64,000 nucleotides of DNA from JANMEX01 sp041751995 (lineage in GTDB: Bacteria > Pseudomonadota > Alphaproteobacteria > Rhizobiales > Rhizobiaceae). How positions within the stretch are numbered: the first letter of the stretch is position 1; each line of letters opens with the position of its first letter. The position numbers were made by a program, and so were the translations under genes. The DNA is taken from the NCBI GenBank assembly GCA_041751995.1, contig JBGSHY010000032.1, positions 12,720-76,719 on the forward strand. Direction: 5' to 3'. Positions 19,149 through 27,732 of the stretch are shown here, in pieces. The notes beneath the pieces are model-generated. The model ran no database searches. It was not told the DNA's origin and worked only from the letters and a program-made list of their open reading frames with translations.

Positions 19149-20495
19149 ATGGCGTTGCAAGGCGGCATGGCAGGAGACGGTCATTCGGGCTCCGGTCTCA
19201 CCCATGAGGAATTGAAGGGCAATTTTTCCGATCTGCATCCCGCGCTGAACGCCCATGAGGCGGCAGTGGAGGCGGATCGCTGCTATTTCTGCTACGATGC
19301 ACCATGCATGACAGCCTGTCCGACCTCGATCGACATCCCGCTGTTCATCCGCCAGATTTCGGCCGGCAACCCGAATGGCGCTGCCCGCACGATTTTGAAC
19401 CAGAACATCATGGGCGGCATGTGCGCCCGCGTCTGTCCGACCGAAACGCTGTGCGAGGAAGTCTGCGTGCGGGAGACGGCGGAAGGCAAGCCGGTCAAGA
19501 TCGGCCAGCTTCAGCGCTACGCCACCGACCATCTGATGGAAACGGACAAGCATCCTTTTGTCCGCGCGAAAAAGACAGGCAAAAAAATTGCCGTTGTCGG
19601 CGCAGGCCCTGCAGGTCTCGCTGCTGCCCACCGTCTCGCTATGCATGGCCACGCGGTCACCGTGTTTGAATCCAGAAAGAAGCCGGGCGGCCTCAATGAA
19701 TTCGGCATCGCCGCCTACAAGGCGGTGGATGATTTTGCCCAGAAAGAAGTCGAATTCATCCTCGGCATCGGCGGCATTTCCATCAAGACCGGCAAGACGC
19801 TTGGCAAGAATCTTGATCTGGACGCGCTTCGCGACGGCCATGACGCGGTGTTCCTCGGCATCGGCCTTTCGGGCGTTAATGCGCTCGGTATTGACGGTGA
19901 AGCGGGCAAGGGCGTCGAGGACGCCATCAAATACATTGGCACACTGCGCCAGGCCTCTGATCTGTCGTCATTGCCGGTTGGCCAGAATGTTGTGGTGATC
20001 GGCGGCGGCATGACAGCGATTGATGTTGCCATCCAGTCCAAGCTTTTGGGTGCGAGGGACGTCACGATTGTCTACCGCCGCTCTCAAGCCGAAATGGGCG
20101 CCAGCGCCTTCGAGCAGGAACTCGCCAAGTCCAAGGGTGTTGTCATCCGCCACAATGCGATGCCGGTCAAAATCAGGCGCAAGCGCGGCAAGGCGGCTTC
20201 AGTTGTCTGCGGGCGGACTGCGACAAAGGGCGGCAAGGTCGTTGGAACCGGTGAAACATTCGAACTCGCCGCCGACAGCGTCTTCAAGGCCATCGGCCAG
20301 AATTTCGTTGATGTGCTCGGCGGCAAGCTGAAAGTCGAAAAAGGCCGCATCGTCGTCGACGCTGACAAGAAGACATCGGTCAAAGGCATTTGGGCCGGCG
20401 GCGACTGCATCGCCAACGGCAAGGATCTGACCGTGGCGGCTGTTGATGACGGCCGCAGGGCGGCCGAGAGCATTCACGCGGCGTTGTCGGCCTGA
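19149..20495 (+). CDS. preT: Dihydropyrimidine dehydrogenase subunit PreT
   Basis: NAD(P)H-oxidising subunit of the bacterial dihydropyrimidine dehydrogenase, 448 residues. It passes electrons to PreA for reduction of uracil or thymine. The N-terminal cysteine-rich iron-sulfur region (CYFCYDAPCMTACP and MCARVCPTETLCEEVC) is followed by a GltD-like two-dinucleotide oxidoreductase fold. The FAD site is GAGPAGLAAAHRLA, the NAD(P) site is VIGGGMTAIDVA, and IWAGGDC lies near the C-terminus. The ATG follows GGAGGAAGGCG. preA starts 11 bp after the stop. It is the first step of reductive pyrimidine breakdown. Confidence 0.95.
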   Translation: MALQGGMAGDGHSGSGLTHEELKGNFSDLHPALNAHEAAVEADRCYFCYDAPCMTACPTSIDIPLFIRQISAGNPNGAARTILNQNIMGGMCARVCPTETLCEEVCVRETAEGKPVKIGQLQRYATDHLMETDKHPFVRAKKTGKKIAVVGAGPAGLAAAHRLAMHGHAVTVFESRKKPGGLNEFGIAAYKAVDDFAQKEVEFILGIGGISIKTGKTLGKNLDLDALRDGHDAVFLGIGLSGVNALGIDGEAGKGVEDAIKYIGTLRQASDLSSLPVGQNVVVIGGGMTAIDVAIQSKLLGARDVTIVYRRSQAEMGASAFEQELAKSKGVVIRHNAMPVKIRRKRGKAASVVCGRTATKGGKVVGTGETFELAADSVFKAIGQNFVDVLGGKLKVEKGRIVVDADKKTSVKGIWAGGDCIANGKDLTVAAVDDGRRAAESIHAALSA

Positions 20496-20506
20496 AGGAG
20501 GAAACC

Positions 20507-21820
20507 ATGGCAAATCTCGCAACAAATTTCCTCGGCATCAAATCGCCGAACCCGTTCTGGTTGGCGTCCGCGCCGCCGACGGACAAGGCCTACAATGTCG
20601 AGCGCGCGTTTGAGGCCGGCTGGGGCGGCGTGGTCTGGAAGACGCTGGGCGAGGAAGGCCCGCCGGTGGTCAATGTCAACGGCCCGCGCTACGGCGCGAT
20701 CTGGGGCGCTGACCGGCGGCTGCTCGGCCTCAACAACATCGAGCTGATCACCGACCGCGACATCGAGATCAATCTTCGCGAAATGAAGGCGGTCAAGCGC
20801 AAGTGGAAAGACCGCGCGCTGATCGCCTCGCTGATGGTGCCCTGCGAGGAGAACAGCTGGAAAGCCATTCTCAGCCGTGTTGAGGAAACCGAATGCGACG
20901 GCATTGAGCTGAATTTCGGCTGTCCGCATGGCATGTCCGAACGGGGCATGGGCGCGGCGGTCGGCCAGGTTCCCGAATATATCGAAATGGTCGCACGCTG
21001 GTGCAAGCAGTACACGCGCATGCCGGTGATCGTGAAACTCACGCCGAACATTACCGACATCCGCAAGCCCGCCCGGGCCGCAAAGTCTGGCGGCGCAGAT
21101 GCGGTGTCACTTATCAACACCATCAACTCGATCACCTCGGTCAACCTCGACAGCTTCTCGCCCGAACCTTCAATTGACGGCAAGGGCTCGCACGGCGGCT
21201 ATTGCGGTCCCGCAGTCAAACCCATTGCTCTCTCGATGGTGTCCGAAATCGCCCGCGACAAGGAAACGCGCGGCATGCCGATTTCCGGCATCGGCGGCAT
21301 CACGACCTGGCGCGACGCCGCCGAGTTCATTGCGCTTGGCTGCGGCAATGTGCAGGTCTGCACCGCCGCCATGACCTATGGCTTCAAGATCGTAAAGGAA
21401 ATGATCGACGGCCTGTCGGAATGGATGGACCAGAAGGGCTACAAGTCCATTTCCGATTTTCAAGGGATGGCCGTGCCGAACGTCACGGACTGGCAATATC
21501 TCAACCTCAACTACATCACCAAGGCCCACATCGACCAGGACGCCTGCATCAAATGCGGCCGCTGCTATGCCGCCTGCGAAGACACTTCGCATCAGGCCAT
21601 CATGAAAGAGAAAGGCGGCGTCCGCCACTTCGAGGTGATGGATGACGAGTGCGTCGGCTGCAATCTGTGCGTCAATGTCTGTCCGGTCGAAAGCTGCATC
21701 TCGATGGTGCCGATGAAGCCGGGAACGGTTGATCCGCGCACCAAAAGGAAGGTCACAGAGACCTACGCCAACTGGACCACGCACCCGAACAACCCGATGG
21801 CCGTTAAGGCCGCCGAGTAG
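20507..21820 (+). CDS. preA: Dihydropyrimidine dehydrogenase subunit PreA
   Basis: Catalytic FMN subunit, 437 residues. The N-terminal dihydroorotate-dehydrogenase-like barrel carries ELNFGCPHGMSERGMGAAVG (active-site cysteine region) and SLINTINSI. The C-terminal ferredoxin domain binds two [4Fe-4S] clusters through CIKCGRCYAAC and CVGCNLCVNVCPVESC. The ATG has GAAGGAGGAAACC immediately upstream. With PreT it forms the NAD(P)-dependent enzyme making dihydrouracil or dihydrothymine. It is followed by a DMT permease gene after only 6 bp, probably in one transcript. Confidence 0.95.
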   Translation: MANLATNFLGIKSPNPFWLASAPPTDKAYNVERAFEAGWGGVVWKTLGEEGPPVVNVNGPRYGAIWGADRRLLGLNNIELITDRDIEINLREMKAVKRKWKDRALIASLMVPCEENSWKAILSRVEETECDGIELNFGCPHGMSERGMGAAVGQVPEYIEMVARWCKQYTRMPVIVKLTPNITDIRKPARAAKSGGADAVSLINTINSITSVNLDSFSPEPSIDGKGSHGGYCGPAVKPIALSMVSEIARDKETRGMPISGIGGITTWRDAAEFIALGCGNVQVCTAAMTYGFKIVKEMIDGLSEWMDQKGYKSISDFQGMAVPNVTDWQYLNLNYITKAHIDQDACIKCGRCYAACEDTSHQAIMKEKGGVRHFEVMDDECVGCNLCVNVCPVESCISMVPMKPGTVDPRTKRKVTETYANWTTHPNNPMAVKAAE

Positions 21821-21826
21821 ACACGA

Positions 21827-22768
21827 ATGCCTGAATTGCAGCCGGATCTGATGAATTCGGCTGCGCGCGGTGCGCCGGTTGCTCCCCCAGACCAGGCGCG
21901 CCGCGCCCATCTTGCCATGATTGCGCTTGCCGCGCTGGTTGCCACCAGCTTCTCCTTCGGCAGCCTGATTGCCACGTCCATCGCGCCGGTGCCTTTGACC
22001 TTCGCCCGCTTTGTCATCGCAGCTCTTGTCTTCGCCGGCGTGATGGCCGCGACGCGGACGCGGCTCAAGATTGACTGCGGCCTCATCTATCGCGCCTTGG
22101 TGCTCGGTTTCATCTATGTCGCCTATTTCGTCACCATGTTCACCGCGCTGAAAACCGTCTCGCCGTTGTCCACTGGCGCGGTGTTCGCCCTCGCGCCGCT
22201 TATTTCGGCCGCCATCGGCTGGCTGGTGCTCAGGCGCCGCTTGTCGCCGATGGCGTGGGCCTTGCTCGTCATTGCCGGAGGCGGCGCGGTATGGGTCGTG
22301 TTTGACGGTGATCTGGGCAGGCTCGCCGGTTTCCATGTCGGTGGCGGCGAGCTGATTTATTTCACCGGCTGCCTGATCTACGCTTGCTATCCGACCTTCC
22401 TGCAAAAGACCTCGCGCGGCGATCCGGCCGTCTTGTTGACCTTCTCATCCTTTGTCGCCGCAATGGTGCTGCTCTTGGCGTGGGATGGCCGGTCGATCAT
22501 CGCGCAGGATTGGCTATCCCTCGGCGTCTGGCAATGGGCGGCGCTGGTCTGGCTCGCCGTCGTGCCAACCGCGATCACTTTTTTCCTGCTGCAGTATGCA
22601 AGCCTGCGGTTGCCTCCGGCCAAGGTGATGGCCTACACATATCTCACCCCTGCTTGTATTGTGCCTATTGAGGTTGCGCTGGGACATGGCCTGCCGACTA
22701 TGAGCGTAATCACCGGGATTGCGGTGATTGTTGCTGCGCTTGCCGCGTTCGAGACGCGGCGTGCCTGA
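21827..22768 (+). CDS. EamA/DMT-family permease
   Basis: Inner-membrane transporter of the drug/metabolite superfamily, 313 residues, with ten hydrophobic segments from about residue 30 to 310. The second EamA repeat contains YASLRLPPAKVMAYTYLTP, a typical last-repeat motif. A short hydrophilic N-tail precedes the first helix. It starts 6 bp after preA, on the same strand, so it may export or import a pyrimidine-pathway metabolite; the substrate is not shown. It ends convergently with the NYN gene, 5 bp apart. Confidence 0.85.
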   Translation: MPELQPDLMNSAARGAPVAPPDQARRAHLAMIALAALVATSFSFGSLIATSIAPVPLTFARFVIAALVFAGVMAATRTRLKIDCGLIYRALVLGFIYVAYFVTMFTALKTVSPLSTGAVFALAPLISAAIGWLVLRRRLSPMAWALLVIAGGGAVWVVFDGDLGRLAGFHVGGGELIYFTGCLIYACYPTFLQKTSRGDPAVLLTFSSFVAAMVLLLAWDGRSIIAQDWLSLGVWQWAALVWLAVVPTAITFFLLQYASLRLPPAKVMAYTYLTPACIVPIEVALGHGLPTMSVITGIAVIVAALAAFETRRA

Positions 22769-22773
22769 GAAAC

Positions 22774-23493
22774 TCAGCGCTTTTTGCGCGTTGCAATCTC
22801 GCCATCGAGAACAATGCGCACATCGTCGGACACGAGCTTCTTCAGACGCCCGTTGCCAAGCTGCGGCGCGAGATCGGGGTAGACTTCACGCAGCCTCATG
22901 CCGAGTGCGCCCAAGTGCATGGCCGATGTCGTCAAAATTTCCAGCACCGCGGCAATCAATTCGGGCGAAGCAGACATCTTAGTGGGGGGTGCCAAAACAT
23001 TCTTTATCTTCCCATCAGGCGCAATTGCCTGTGGCTTGTTTTTCAATTTCGCTCCCACGGTTTTATGAGACGTGAACATGCCTTCCCAAACGGGTGTGGA
23101 TTCCCGGCTTCCAATTCCATGCACATCAAGTCCGCCCGCCCGAAGCCGCCGGACCAAGGGGACGAAGTCCCTGTCATTGGAAACGATCACCAGCCCTGTC
23201 ATCTTGCCGTCGTGCGCCAAGTCCATGGCGGCGACGGTGATCGCAATGTCAGCAGCATTCTTGCCGCTTGTCACCGGAAGCTGGAGCACGGCTTCAAGTC
23301 CATGCATCTTGCAGACATCCAGCCAGCCGGCGTGGGCCGGGTTTGTGAAATTCCCGAACACTCGCCAGGCGACGCAAGTACCTTTGGCGCAAGCCAACTT
23401 GCGGACATGCGCGAAATGTACAGGCGAAACATTTTCGCCGTCGATCAAAACGGCAAGGCGGGAACGGCTTTGCTGAACTGTTTTCTCTTCCAT
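22774..23493 (-). CDS. NYN-domain ribonuclease-like protein with LOTUS/OST-HTH domain
   Basis: Protein of 239 residues. The N-terminal NYN (PIN-like) domain carries the acidic metal site motifs LIDGENVS (about 16-23) and VSNDRDFVPLVRRLRAGG. The C-terminal 65 residues (SASPELIAAVLEILTTSAM...) fit an OST-HTH/LOTUS RNA-binding domain. This pairing is known in bacterial putative RNases. The start is an ATG at 23493. It lies on the minus strand between the pyrimidine genes and downstream of rutR (55 bp), so it may share the rutR transcript. No RNA target can be inferred. Confidence 0.85.
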   Translation of the reverse strand: MEEKTVQQSRSRLAVLIDGENVSPVHFAHVRKLACAKGTCVAWRVFGNFTNPAHAGWLDVCKMHGLEAVLQLPVTSGKNAADIAITVAAMDLAHDGKMTGLVIVSNDRDFVPLVRRLRAGGLDVHGIGSRESTPVWEGMFTSHKTVGAKLKNKPQAIAPDGKIKNVLAPPTKMSASPELIAAVLEILTTSAMHLGALGMRLREVYPDLAPQLGNGRLKKLVSDDVRIVLDGEIATRKKR

Positions 23494-23548
23494 GAAACCA
23501 GCCTGCCCGAAAAAGTTGAGCAGACCGTCAACGCTGCCATTAAAATTG

Positions 23549-24196
23549 TCATCGCACCTTGATGCCGTTCAAAATCAGCGACAGCACCGCTTGCGCTGAC
23601 TGCTCGGCAAACCCCGGCCTGTCCACCTGGGCCCCAAGCACCGCGCGCACCTGAACATCAAAATCGGCATAATGCTGTGTCGTCGCCCAGATCATGAAAA
23701 TGAGATGATAGGGATCAATCGGCGCAAGCCGTCCCTCGCTCACCCATTGGCGGATCACCGCCGCCTTTTCGTCGACCAGCTTTTTCAGTGATGTCGACAG
23801 GAAGCCCTTGATCGCTGGCGCGCCGTGCAAAATCTCGTTGGCAAACAGCCGCGAGGCCTCCGGGCGCTTGGCCGACATTTCGATCTTGCGGGTGATGTAG
23901 CGGCGCAATTCCTCGACCGGGACGCCTTCGGGTTTCAGTTCATGCAGCGGCTGCAGCCACGCTTCCAGCGTCTCCTCGAGAACCGAAACGTAAATGTCCT
24001 GCTTGCGCTTGAAATAGTAGAGGAGGTTCGGTTTCGACATCCCCGCTTTTTCGGCGATCTGGTCAATTGTCGAGCCACGAAAGCCATAGGTCGAAAACAC
24101 GTCCAGCGCCGCCTCAAGAATGATGCGCCGGTTAATTTCCTGAATGCGCGTCGGCTTGTCGCCCGCATCCTTCTTTGTGTTGACGGTCACGTCCAT
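23549..24196 (-). CDS. rutR: RutR-like TetR regulator of pyrimidine catabolism
   Basis: TetR-family repressor, 215 residues. The N-terminal HTH (about 22-68: GSTIDQIAEKAGMSKPNLLYYFKRKQ) and much of the ligand domain, notably LAPIDPYHLIFMIWATTQHY, closely match E. coli RutR. RutR releases its operator on binding uracil. In rhizobia an orthologous role over the reductive pathway is often called PydR. It is divergent from the aminotransferase gene, with a RutR-like palindrome between them. The protein likely controls the surrounding preT, aminotransferase, amidohydrolase and hydA genes. Confidence 0.88.
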   Translation of the reverse strand: MDVTVNTKKDAGDKPTRIQEINRRIILEAALDVFSTYGFRGSTIDQIAEKAGMSKPNLLYYFKRKQDIYVSVLEETLEAWLQPLHELKPEGVPVEELRRYITRKIEMSAKRPEASRLFANEILHGAPAIKGFLSTSLKKLVDEKAAVIRQWVSEGRLAPIDPYHLIFMIWATTQHYADFDVQVRAVLGAQVDRPGFAEQSAQAVLSLILNGIKVR

Positions 24197-24556
24197 GTTT
24201 CATGCCTGCGCTATCGAGGTGCATCATGGGCAAATGCGAAAGCCACTTCAACAGGCAAATTTCCCCATTCGCACTTGACCGCTCCCTTCTCCTCTTCTAG
24301 CCTCACTTTTGACCGCTTGGTCAAGTTTTCCGGCAAACCTGTTTGGCATGGAAAACCGTCGGGCGGTCACCAAGGGAACGCAAACAAACGGCGCAGAAGC
24401 GGCAAAAAGCCGCCACCTAATGCCGCAATGGGTATCGATGCAGACGCTTGCATCCGATAGGCTGGTGTCACGATGAACGGATGCTTCCGGATTGATCCGG
24501 GACGCGGCACGCGTCCATCCGTCGATTGCGCCTGAAAATTCCCGGAGGAAATTCAA
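24197..24556. other. rutR/aminotransferase divergent regulatory region
   Basis: No gene is visible in these 360 bp. Besides the palindrome at 24309-24324, the rest shows no strong hairpin or repeat. The aminotransferase ribosome site CCCGGAGGAAATTC lies at its right end. Both divergent promoters must lie here. Confidence 0.6.
24309..24324. promoter_or_regulatory. RutR-type operator
   Basis: TTGACC-GCTT-GGTCAA is a perfect 6-bp palindrome around 4 nt, close to the E. coli RutR consensus TTGACCAnnTGGTCAA. It sits 113 bp before rutR and 233 bp before the aminotransferase gene, so it can serve autorepression and operon control. Confidence 0.75.
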
Positions 24557-25882
24557 ATGAGCACTGCCCCGAAATCCCTCAACAATATGGAAGCCTTCTG
24601 GATGCCGTTCACGGCAAACCGGCAGTTCAAGCGCAATCCGCGCCTGTTTGTCGGCGCCAAAGGCATGTATTACACCACCGATGATGGCCGCGAGGTGCTG
24701 GATGGCACAGCGGGCCTCTGGTGCTGCAATGCCGGCCATGGCCGCGACAAGATCGTCAAGGCCGTGCAGGACCAGGTCGCGCAGATGGATTATGCGCCGG
24801 CGTTCCAGATGGGCCACCCCAAGGCGTTTGAGCTCGCCGCCCGTCTTGTCAATTATCTGCCCAAGCCGCTTGACCACGCGTTCTTCACAAATTCAGGTTC
24901 CGAGTCGGTAGAGACGGCGCTGAAAATCGCCATCGCCTACCAGCGTGCCCGCGGCAAAGGTACCAAGACCCGCCTGATCGGCCGCGAGCGCGGTTATCAC
25001 GGCGTCAACTTTGGCGGCATTTCCGTTGGCGGCATCCCGACCAACCGCAAGTTTTTTGGGTCGCTGTTGACCGGCGTTGACCACATTCGCCACACTCATG
25101 ATCTTGAGCGCAACGCCTTCTCCAAGGGCATGCCCGAATATGGCGCAGAGTTCGCCGAAGACCTGGAAAAGGTCATCGCCCTGCATGACGCCTCAAACAT
25201 CGCCGCGCTCATCATCGAGCCGGTGGCCGGTTCCACCGGCGTGCTCATTCCGCCGAAGGGCTACCTCGAGCGCATCCGGGAAATCTGCACCAAGCATGAC
25301 ATTTTGCTGATTTTCGATGAAGTTATCACCGGCTTCGGCCGCCTCGGCACACCGTTTGCGACAGACTATTTCGGCGTCACGCCGGACCTCATCACCACCG
25401 CAAAGGGCATCAACTCTGGCGTCATTCCGATGGGCGCGGTGTTCTGCACTTCGGACATTTACAACGCCTTCATGACCGGCCCCGATCACATGATCGAGCT
25501 GTTCCATGGCTACACTTACTCCGCACACCCGATCGCCTGCGCCGCCGCACTGGCAACGCTTGACGTGTACGAGGAAGAAGGCCTGATGACCCGCGCTGCC
25601 GAACTTGCCCAATATTGGGAAGACGCGTTGCACTCGCTCAAAGGCTTGCCGCATGTGATCGACATCCGCAACATCGGCCTGATCGGCGCGATTGAATTGT
25701 CGCCGATTGCCGGCGAGCCGACCAAGCGGGCTTTCTCGGTGTTCCTCGATTGCTATGAAAAGGGTGTTTTGATCCGCACCACCGGTGACATCATCGCCCT
25801 GTCGCCGCCGCTGATCGTGTCGAAGGAAGAGATCGACAAGATCGTCTCGACCATCGCGGTCTCGCTCAAAGCCGCAGCCTGA
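24557..25882 (+). CDS. Omega-amino acid--pyruvate (beta-alanine) aminotransferase
   Basis: Class III PLP-dependent transaminase, 441 residues. The PLP lysine lies in TTAKGINSG (Lys283). Other family motifs are SGSESVETALKIA, GYHG, EPVAGSTGVL and IFDEVITGFGR. The opening, NNMEAFWMPFTANRQF, is typical of beta-alanine:pyruvate aminotransferases. In this cluster it takes the last step: beta-alanine (or beta-aminoisobutyrate) plus pyruvate gives malonate semialdehyde plus alanine. The ATG follows GGAGGAAATTCAA. The amidohydrolase that makes its substrate follows after 26 bp. Confidence 0.93.
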   Translation: MSTAPKSLNNMEAFWMPFTANRQFKRNPRLFVGAKGMYYTTDDGREVLDGTAGLWCCNAGHGRDKIVKAVQDQVAQMDYAPAFQMGHPKAFELAARLVNYLPKPLDHAFFTNSGSESVETALKIAIAYQRARGKGTKTRLIGRERGYHGVNFGGISVGGIPTNRKFFGSLLTGVDHIRHTHDLERNAFSKGMPEYGAEFAEDLEKVIALHDASNIAALIIEPVAGSTGVLIPPKGYLERIREICTKHDILLIFDEVITGFGRLGTPFATDYFGVTPDLITTAKGINSGVIPMGAVFCTSDIYNAFMTGPDHMIELFHGYTYSAHPIACAAALATLDVYEEEGLMTRAAELAQYWEDALHSLKGLPHVIDIRNIGLIGAIELSPIAGEPTKRAFSVFLDCYEKGVLIRTTGDIIALSPPLIVSKEEIDKIVSTIAVSLKAAA

Positions 25883-25908
25883 CAGGACGAATGAAGGAGA
25901 CCAAAGCC

Positions 25909-27156
25909 ATGTCACTGACCTCGAACATGAAGATCAACAGTGCAAGGCTTTGGGACTCGCTGATGGAGATGGCGAAAATCGGCCCCGGCATAGCCGGCGG
26001 CAACAACCGCCAGACCCTGACGGACGCCGATGGCGAAGGCCGCCATCTGTTTCAACGCTGGTGCAAGGCAGCGGGCATGAGCATGGGCGTAGACACCATG
26101 GGCAACATGTTTGCCACCCGTGCAGGCGAAGACCCCAAGGCGCTGCCGGTCTATATGGGCTCCCATCTCGACACCCAGCCGACCGGCGGCAAGTATGACG
26201 GTGTCCTGGGCGTGCTTGGTGCGCTGGAAGTCGTCCGCACCATGAACGACCTTGGCATCAGGACCAAACATTCCATTGTTGTCACCAACTGGACCAACGA
26301 GGAAGGTGCGCGCTTTGCGCCTGCGATGCTGGCCTCGGGCGTGTTTGCGGGGATCCACACCGAAGATTATGCCAAGGCGCGTACCGATCTCGACGGCAAG
26401 GTTTTCGGCGACGAGCTTCAGCGCGTTGGCTGGGTCGGAGATGAAAAAGTCGGCGCGCGCAAGATGCATGCGATGCTGGAATTGCATATTGAGCAGGGGC
26501 CGATCCTTGAGGCTGAAGGCAAAGACATCGGCGTTGTCACACACGGGCAGGGCTTGTGGTGGCTGGAAATCACGCTGACCGGCAAGGATGCCCACACCGG
26601 CTCAACGCCGATGGCCATGCGCGTCAATGCCGGTCTCGGCATGGCCCGCATCACCGAGCGCGTCCACCAGATCGCCATGAGCCACCAGCCGAATGCCGTC
26701 GGCGCGGTCGGTCAGGTCAAAGTGTTCCCCAACTCGCGCAATGTCATTCCCGGCAAGGTGATTTTCACCGTTGATGTCCGCTCGCCTGAACAGGCCAAAC
26801 TCGACATGATGCGCGGTGAAGTCGAACGCGCGGCGCATGCCGTGGCAAAAGAACTTGGCCTCGGCTGTTCCATTGAGCCGGTCGGCCATTTCGACCCGGT
26901 GACGTTTGATCCGGGCCTGGTGAAGACCGTGCGGGCGGCGGCGGAGCGGCTGGGCTACAGCCACATGGACATCGTCTCGGGCGCCGGCCACGACGCCTGC
27001 TGGATCAACCGCGTTGCGCCGACCGTGATGATCATGTGCCCATGCGTCGGCGGCCTATCACACAACGAGGCCGAGGAGATTTCGCCTCAGTGGGCGGCGG
27101 CGGGGACGGACGTGCTGTTCCATGCGGCGGTGGAGACGGCGGGGGTGGTGGGGTGA
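25909..27156 (+). CDS. N-carbamoyl amidohydrolase / beta-ureidopropionase (M20 type)
   Basis: Zn/Mn-dependent amidohydrolase, 415 residues, of the hydantoinase/carbamoylase M20 family. Metal motifs are GSHLDTQPTGGKYDG and TNEEGARFAPAM; GAGHDACW and LSHNEAEEI lie near the C-terminus. It hydrolyses N-carbamoyl-beta-alanine to beta-alanine, CO2 and ammonia, the step between dihydropyrimidinase and the aminotransferase. The ATG at 25909 has AAGGAGACC upstream, favoured over an ATG six codons earlier that contains the ribosome site. Its last 45 bp, including the stop, recur at 27686. The stop overlaps the next GTG start. Confidence 0.92.
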   Translation: MSLTSNMKINSARLWDSLMEMAKIGPGIAGGNNRQTLTDADGEGRHLFQRWCKAAGMSMGVDTMGNMFATRAGEDPKALPVYMGSHLDTQPTGGKYDGVLGVLGALEVVRTMNDLGIRTKHSIVVTNWTNEEGARFAPAMLASGVFAGIHTEDYAKARTDLDGKVFGDELQRVGWVGDEKVGARKMHAMLELHIEQGPILEAEGKDIGVVTHGQGLWWLEITLTGKDAHTGSTPMAMRVNAGLGMARITERVHQIAMSHQPNAVGAVGQVKVFPNSRNVIPGKVIFTVDVRSPEQAKLDMMRGEVERAAHAVAKELGLGCSIEPVGHFDPVTFDPGLVKTVRAAAERLGYSHMDIVSGAGHDACWINRVAPTVMIMCPCVGGLSHNEAEEISPQWAAAGTDVLFHAAVETAGVVG

Positions 27157-27158
27157 AG
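27112..27158 (+). repeat. Direct repeat copy 1 (amidohydrolase tail)
   Basis: A 47-bp stretch encoding the amidohydrolase C-terminus VLFHAAVETAGVVG-stop and the GTGAAG start of the next gene. It matches 27686-27732 at 46 of 47 positions, the only difference being G/A at the 16th base. Confidence 0.95.
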
Positions 27159-27623
27159 CACTGGTCTCGTTTGTTCTCAGTGATTTTTATGCTCATTATT
27201 TTTGTGATCGGGCCCCGAACGGCAACGGCTCAGATATCGAGCGATAGTGGATGTTATGATTGTGACCCGGAAACTGAAAAAATAGGTATTGCGTTAGAAC
27301 GGTCTTTTTCTTTGACCGATTCCGAATTGCTTAACCGCCAAGCTTGGGCAGGCACAATCTGCGAAAATCACCCATGCGTAAGTGATTTCGGCGCACTTGA
27401 TGAAGGACACGCAAGAGATTTGCTACAGACTTTTCTTGGTGGGCGGCAAAGAAATGAAGATCGTTGGCTGACTTTGGTTGGAACAGGAATTGCAGCTATT
27501 TCTGCTTTCATCTCTGTCTTTGCCCTTTGGCAGGCGCATACTGCCAGCCGCGAAGCTCGCTCTGCATCGGACAGGTCGATCCGAAACAAAGCCAGAATTG
27601 AACAACTTTCGGAGGAAAGCTGA
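27153..27623 (+). CDS. Small secreted/membrane orphan protein A
   Basis: Unrecognised protein of 156 residues starting at GTG in the overlap GTGA with the amidohydrolase stop. It has an N-terminal signal peptide or anchor (about 1-26, hydrophobic core FSVIFMLIIFVIG). It has cysteines 34, 37, 70 and 75 (CYDC and CENHPC) and a helix at about 106-127. The C-terminal end is charged (ASREARSASDRSIRNKARIEQL). It is a paralogue of the protein at 27727: both share RQ-x6-C-x4-C, LDE-x2-A-x2-LL and the helix plus tail. It is visibly more AT-rich than its neighbours, suggesting transfer. Function unknown. Confidence 0.75.
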   Translation: MKHWSRLFSVIFMLIIFVIGPRTATAQISSDSGCYDCDPETEKIGIALERSFSLTDSELLNRQAWAGTICENHPCVSDFGALDEGHARDLLQTFLGGRQRNEDRWLTLVGTGIAAISAFISVFALWQAHTASREARSASDRSIRNKARIEQLSEES

Positions 27624-27730
27624 TGTTGTCCACCATTATCCGTAGCGGAACTATCGTCACCTCCGAGCGCGCCTTCAAGGCGGATGTGCTGTTCCATGCG
27701 ACGGTGGAGACGGCGGGGGTGGTGGGGTGA
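27623..27730 (+). pseudogene. 35-codon chimera: dihydropyrimidinase head fused to amidohydrolase tail
   Basis: An ORF beginning in the stop of gene A (TGATG) with GGAGGA upstream. Its first 22 codons (IIRSGTIVTSERAFKADV) resemble the N-terminus of the dihydropyrimidinase at 28232 (VIKNGTIVTADRTWKADV). Its last 14 are the amidohydrolase C-terminus VLFHATVETAGVVG. The switch falls at a shared GAYGT(G/T)CT stretch. It is a recombination remnant, not a working enzyme, but its in-frame stop overlaps the GTG of the next gene and could carry translational coupling onward. Confidence 0.85.
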
Positions 27731-27732
27731 AG
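27686..27732 (+). repeat. Direct repeat copy 2 (amidohydrolase tail)
   Basis: Second copy of the 47-bp amidohydrolase end, offset by 574 bp from the first, with 46 of 47 identical bases. Here it is fused behind a dihydropyrimidinase-like start and again leads into a GTG start. Confidence 0.95.

Noticed and set aside
21170..22405. Long minus-strand frame opposite preA and the DMT permease
   Set aside because: Low-complexity, charged antisense translation with no family features; both plus-strand genes are clear.
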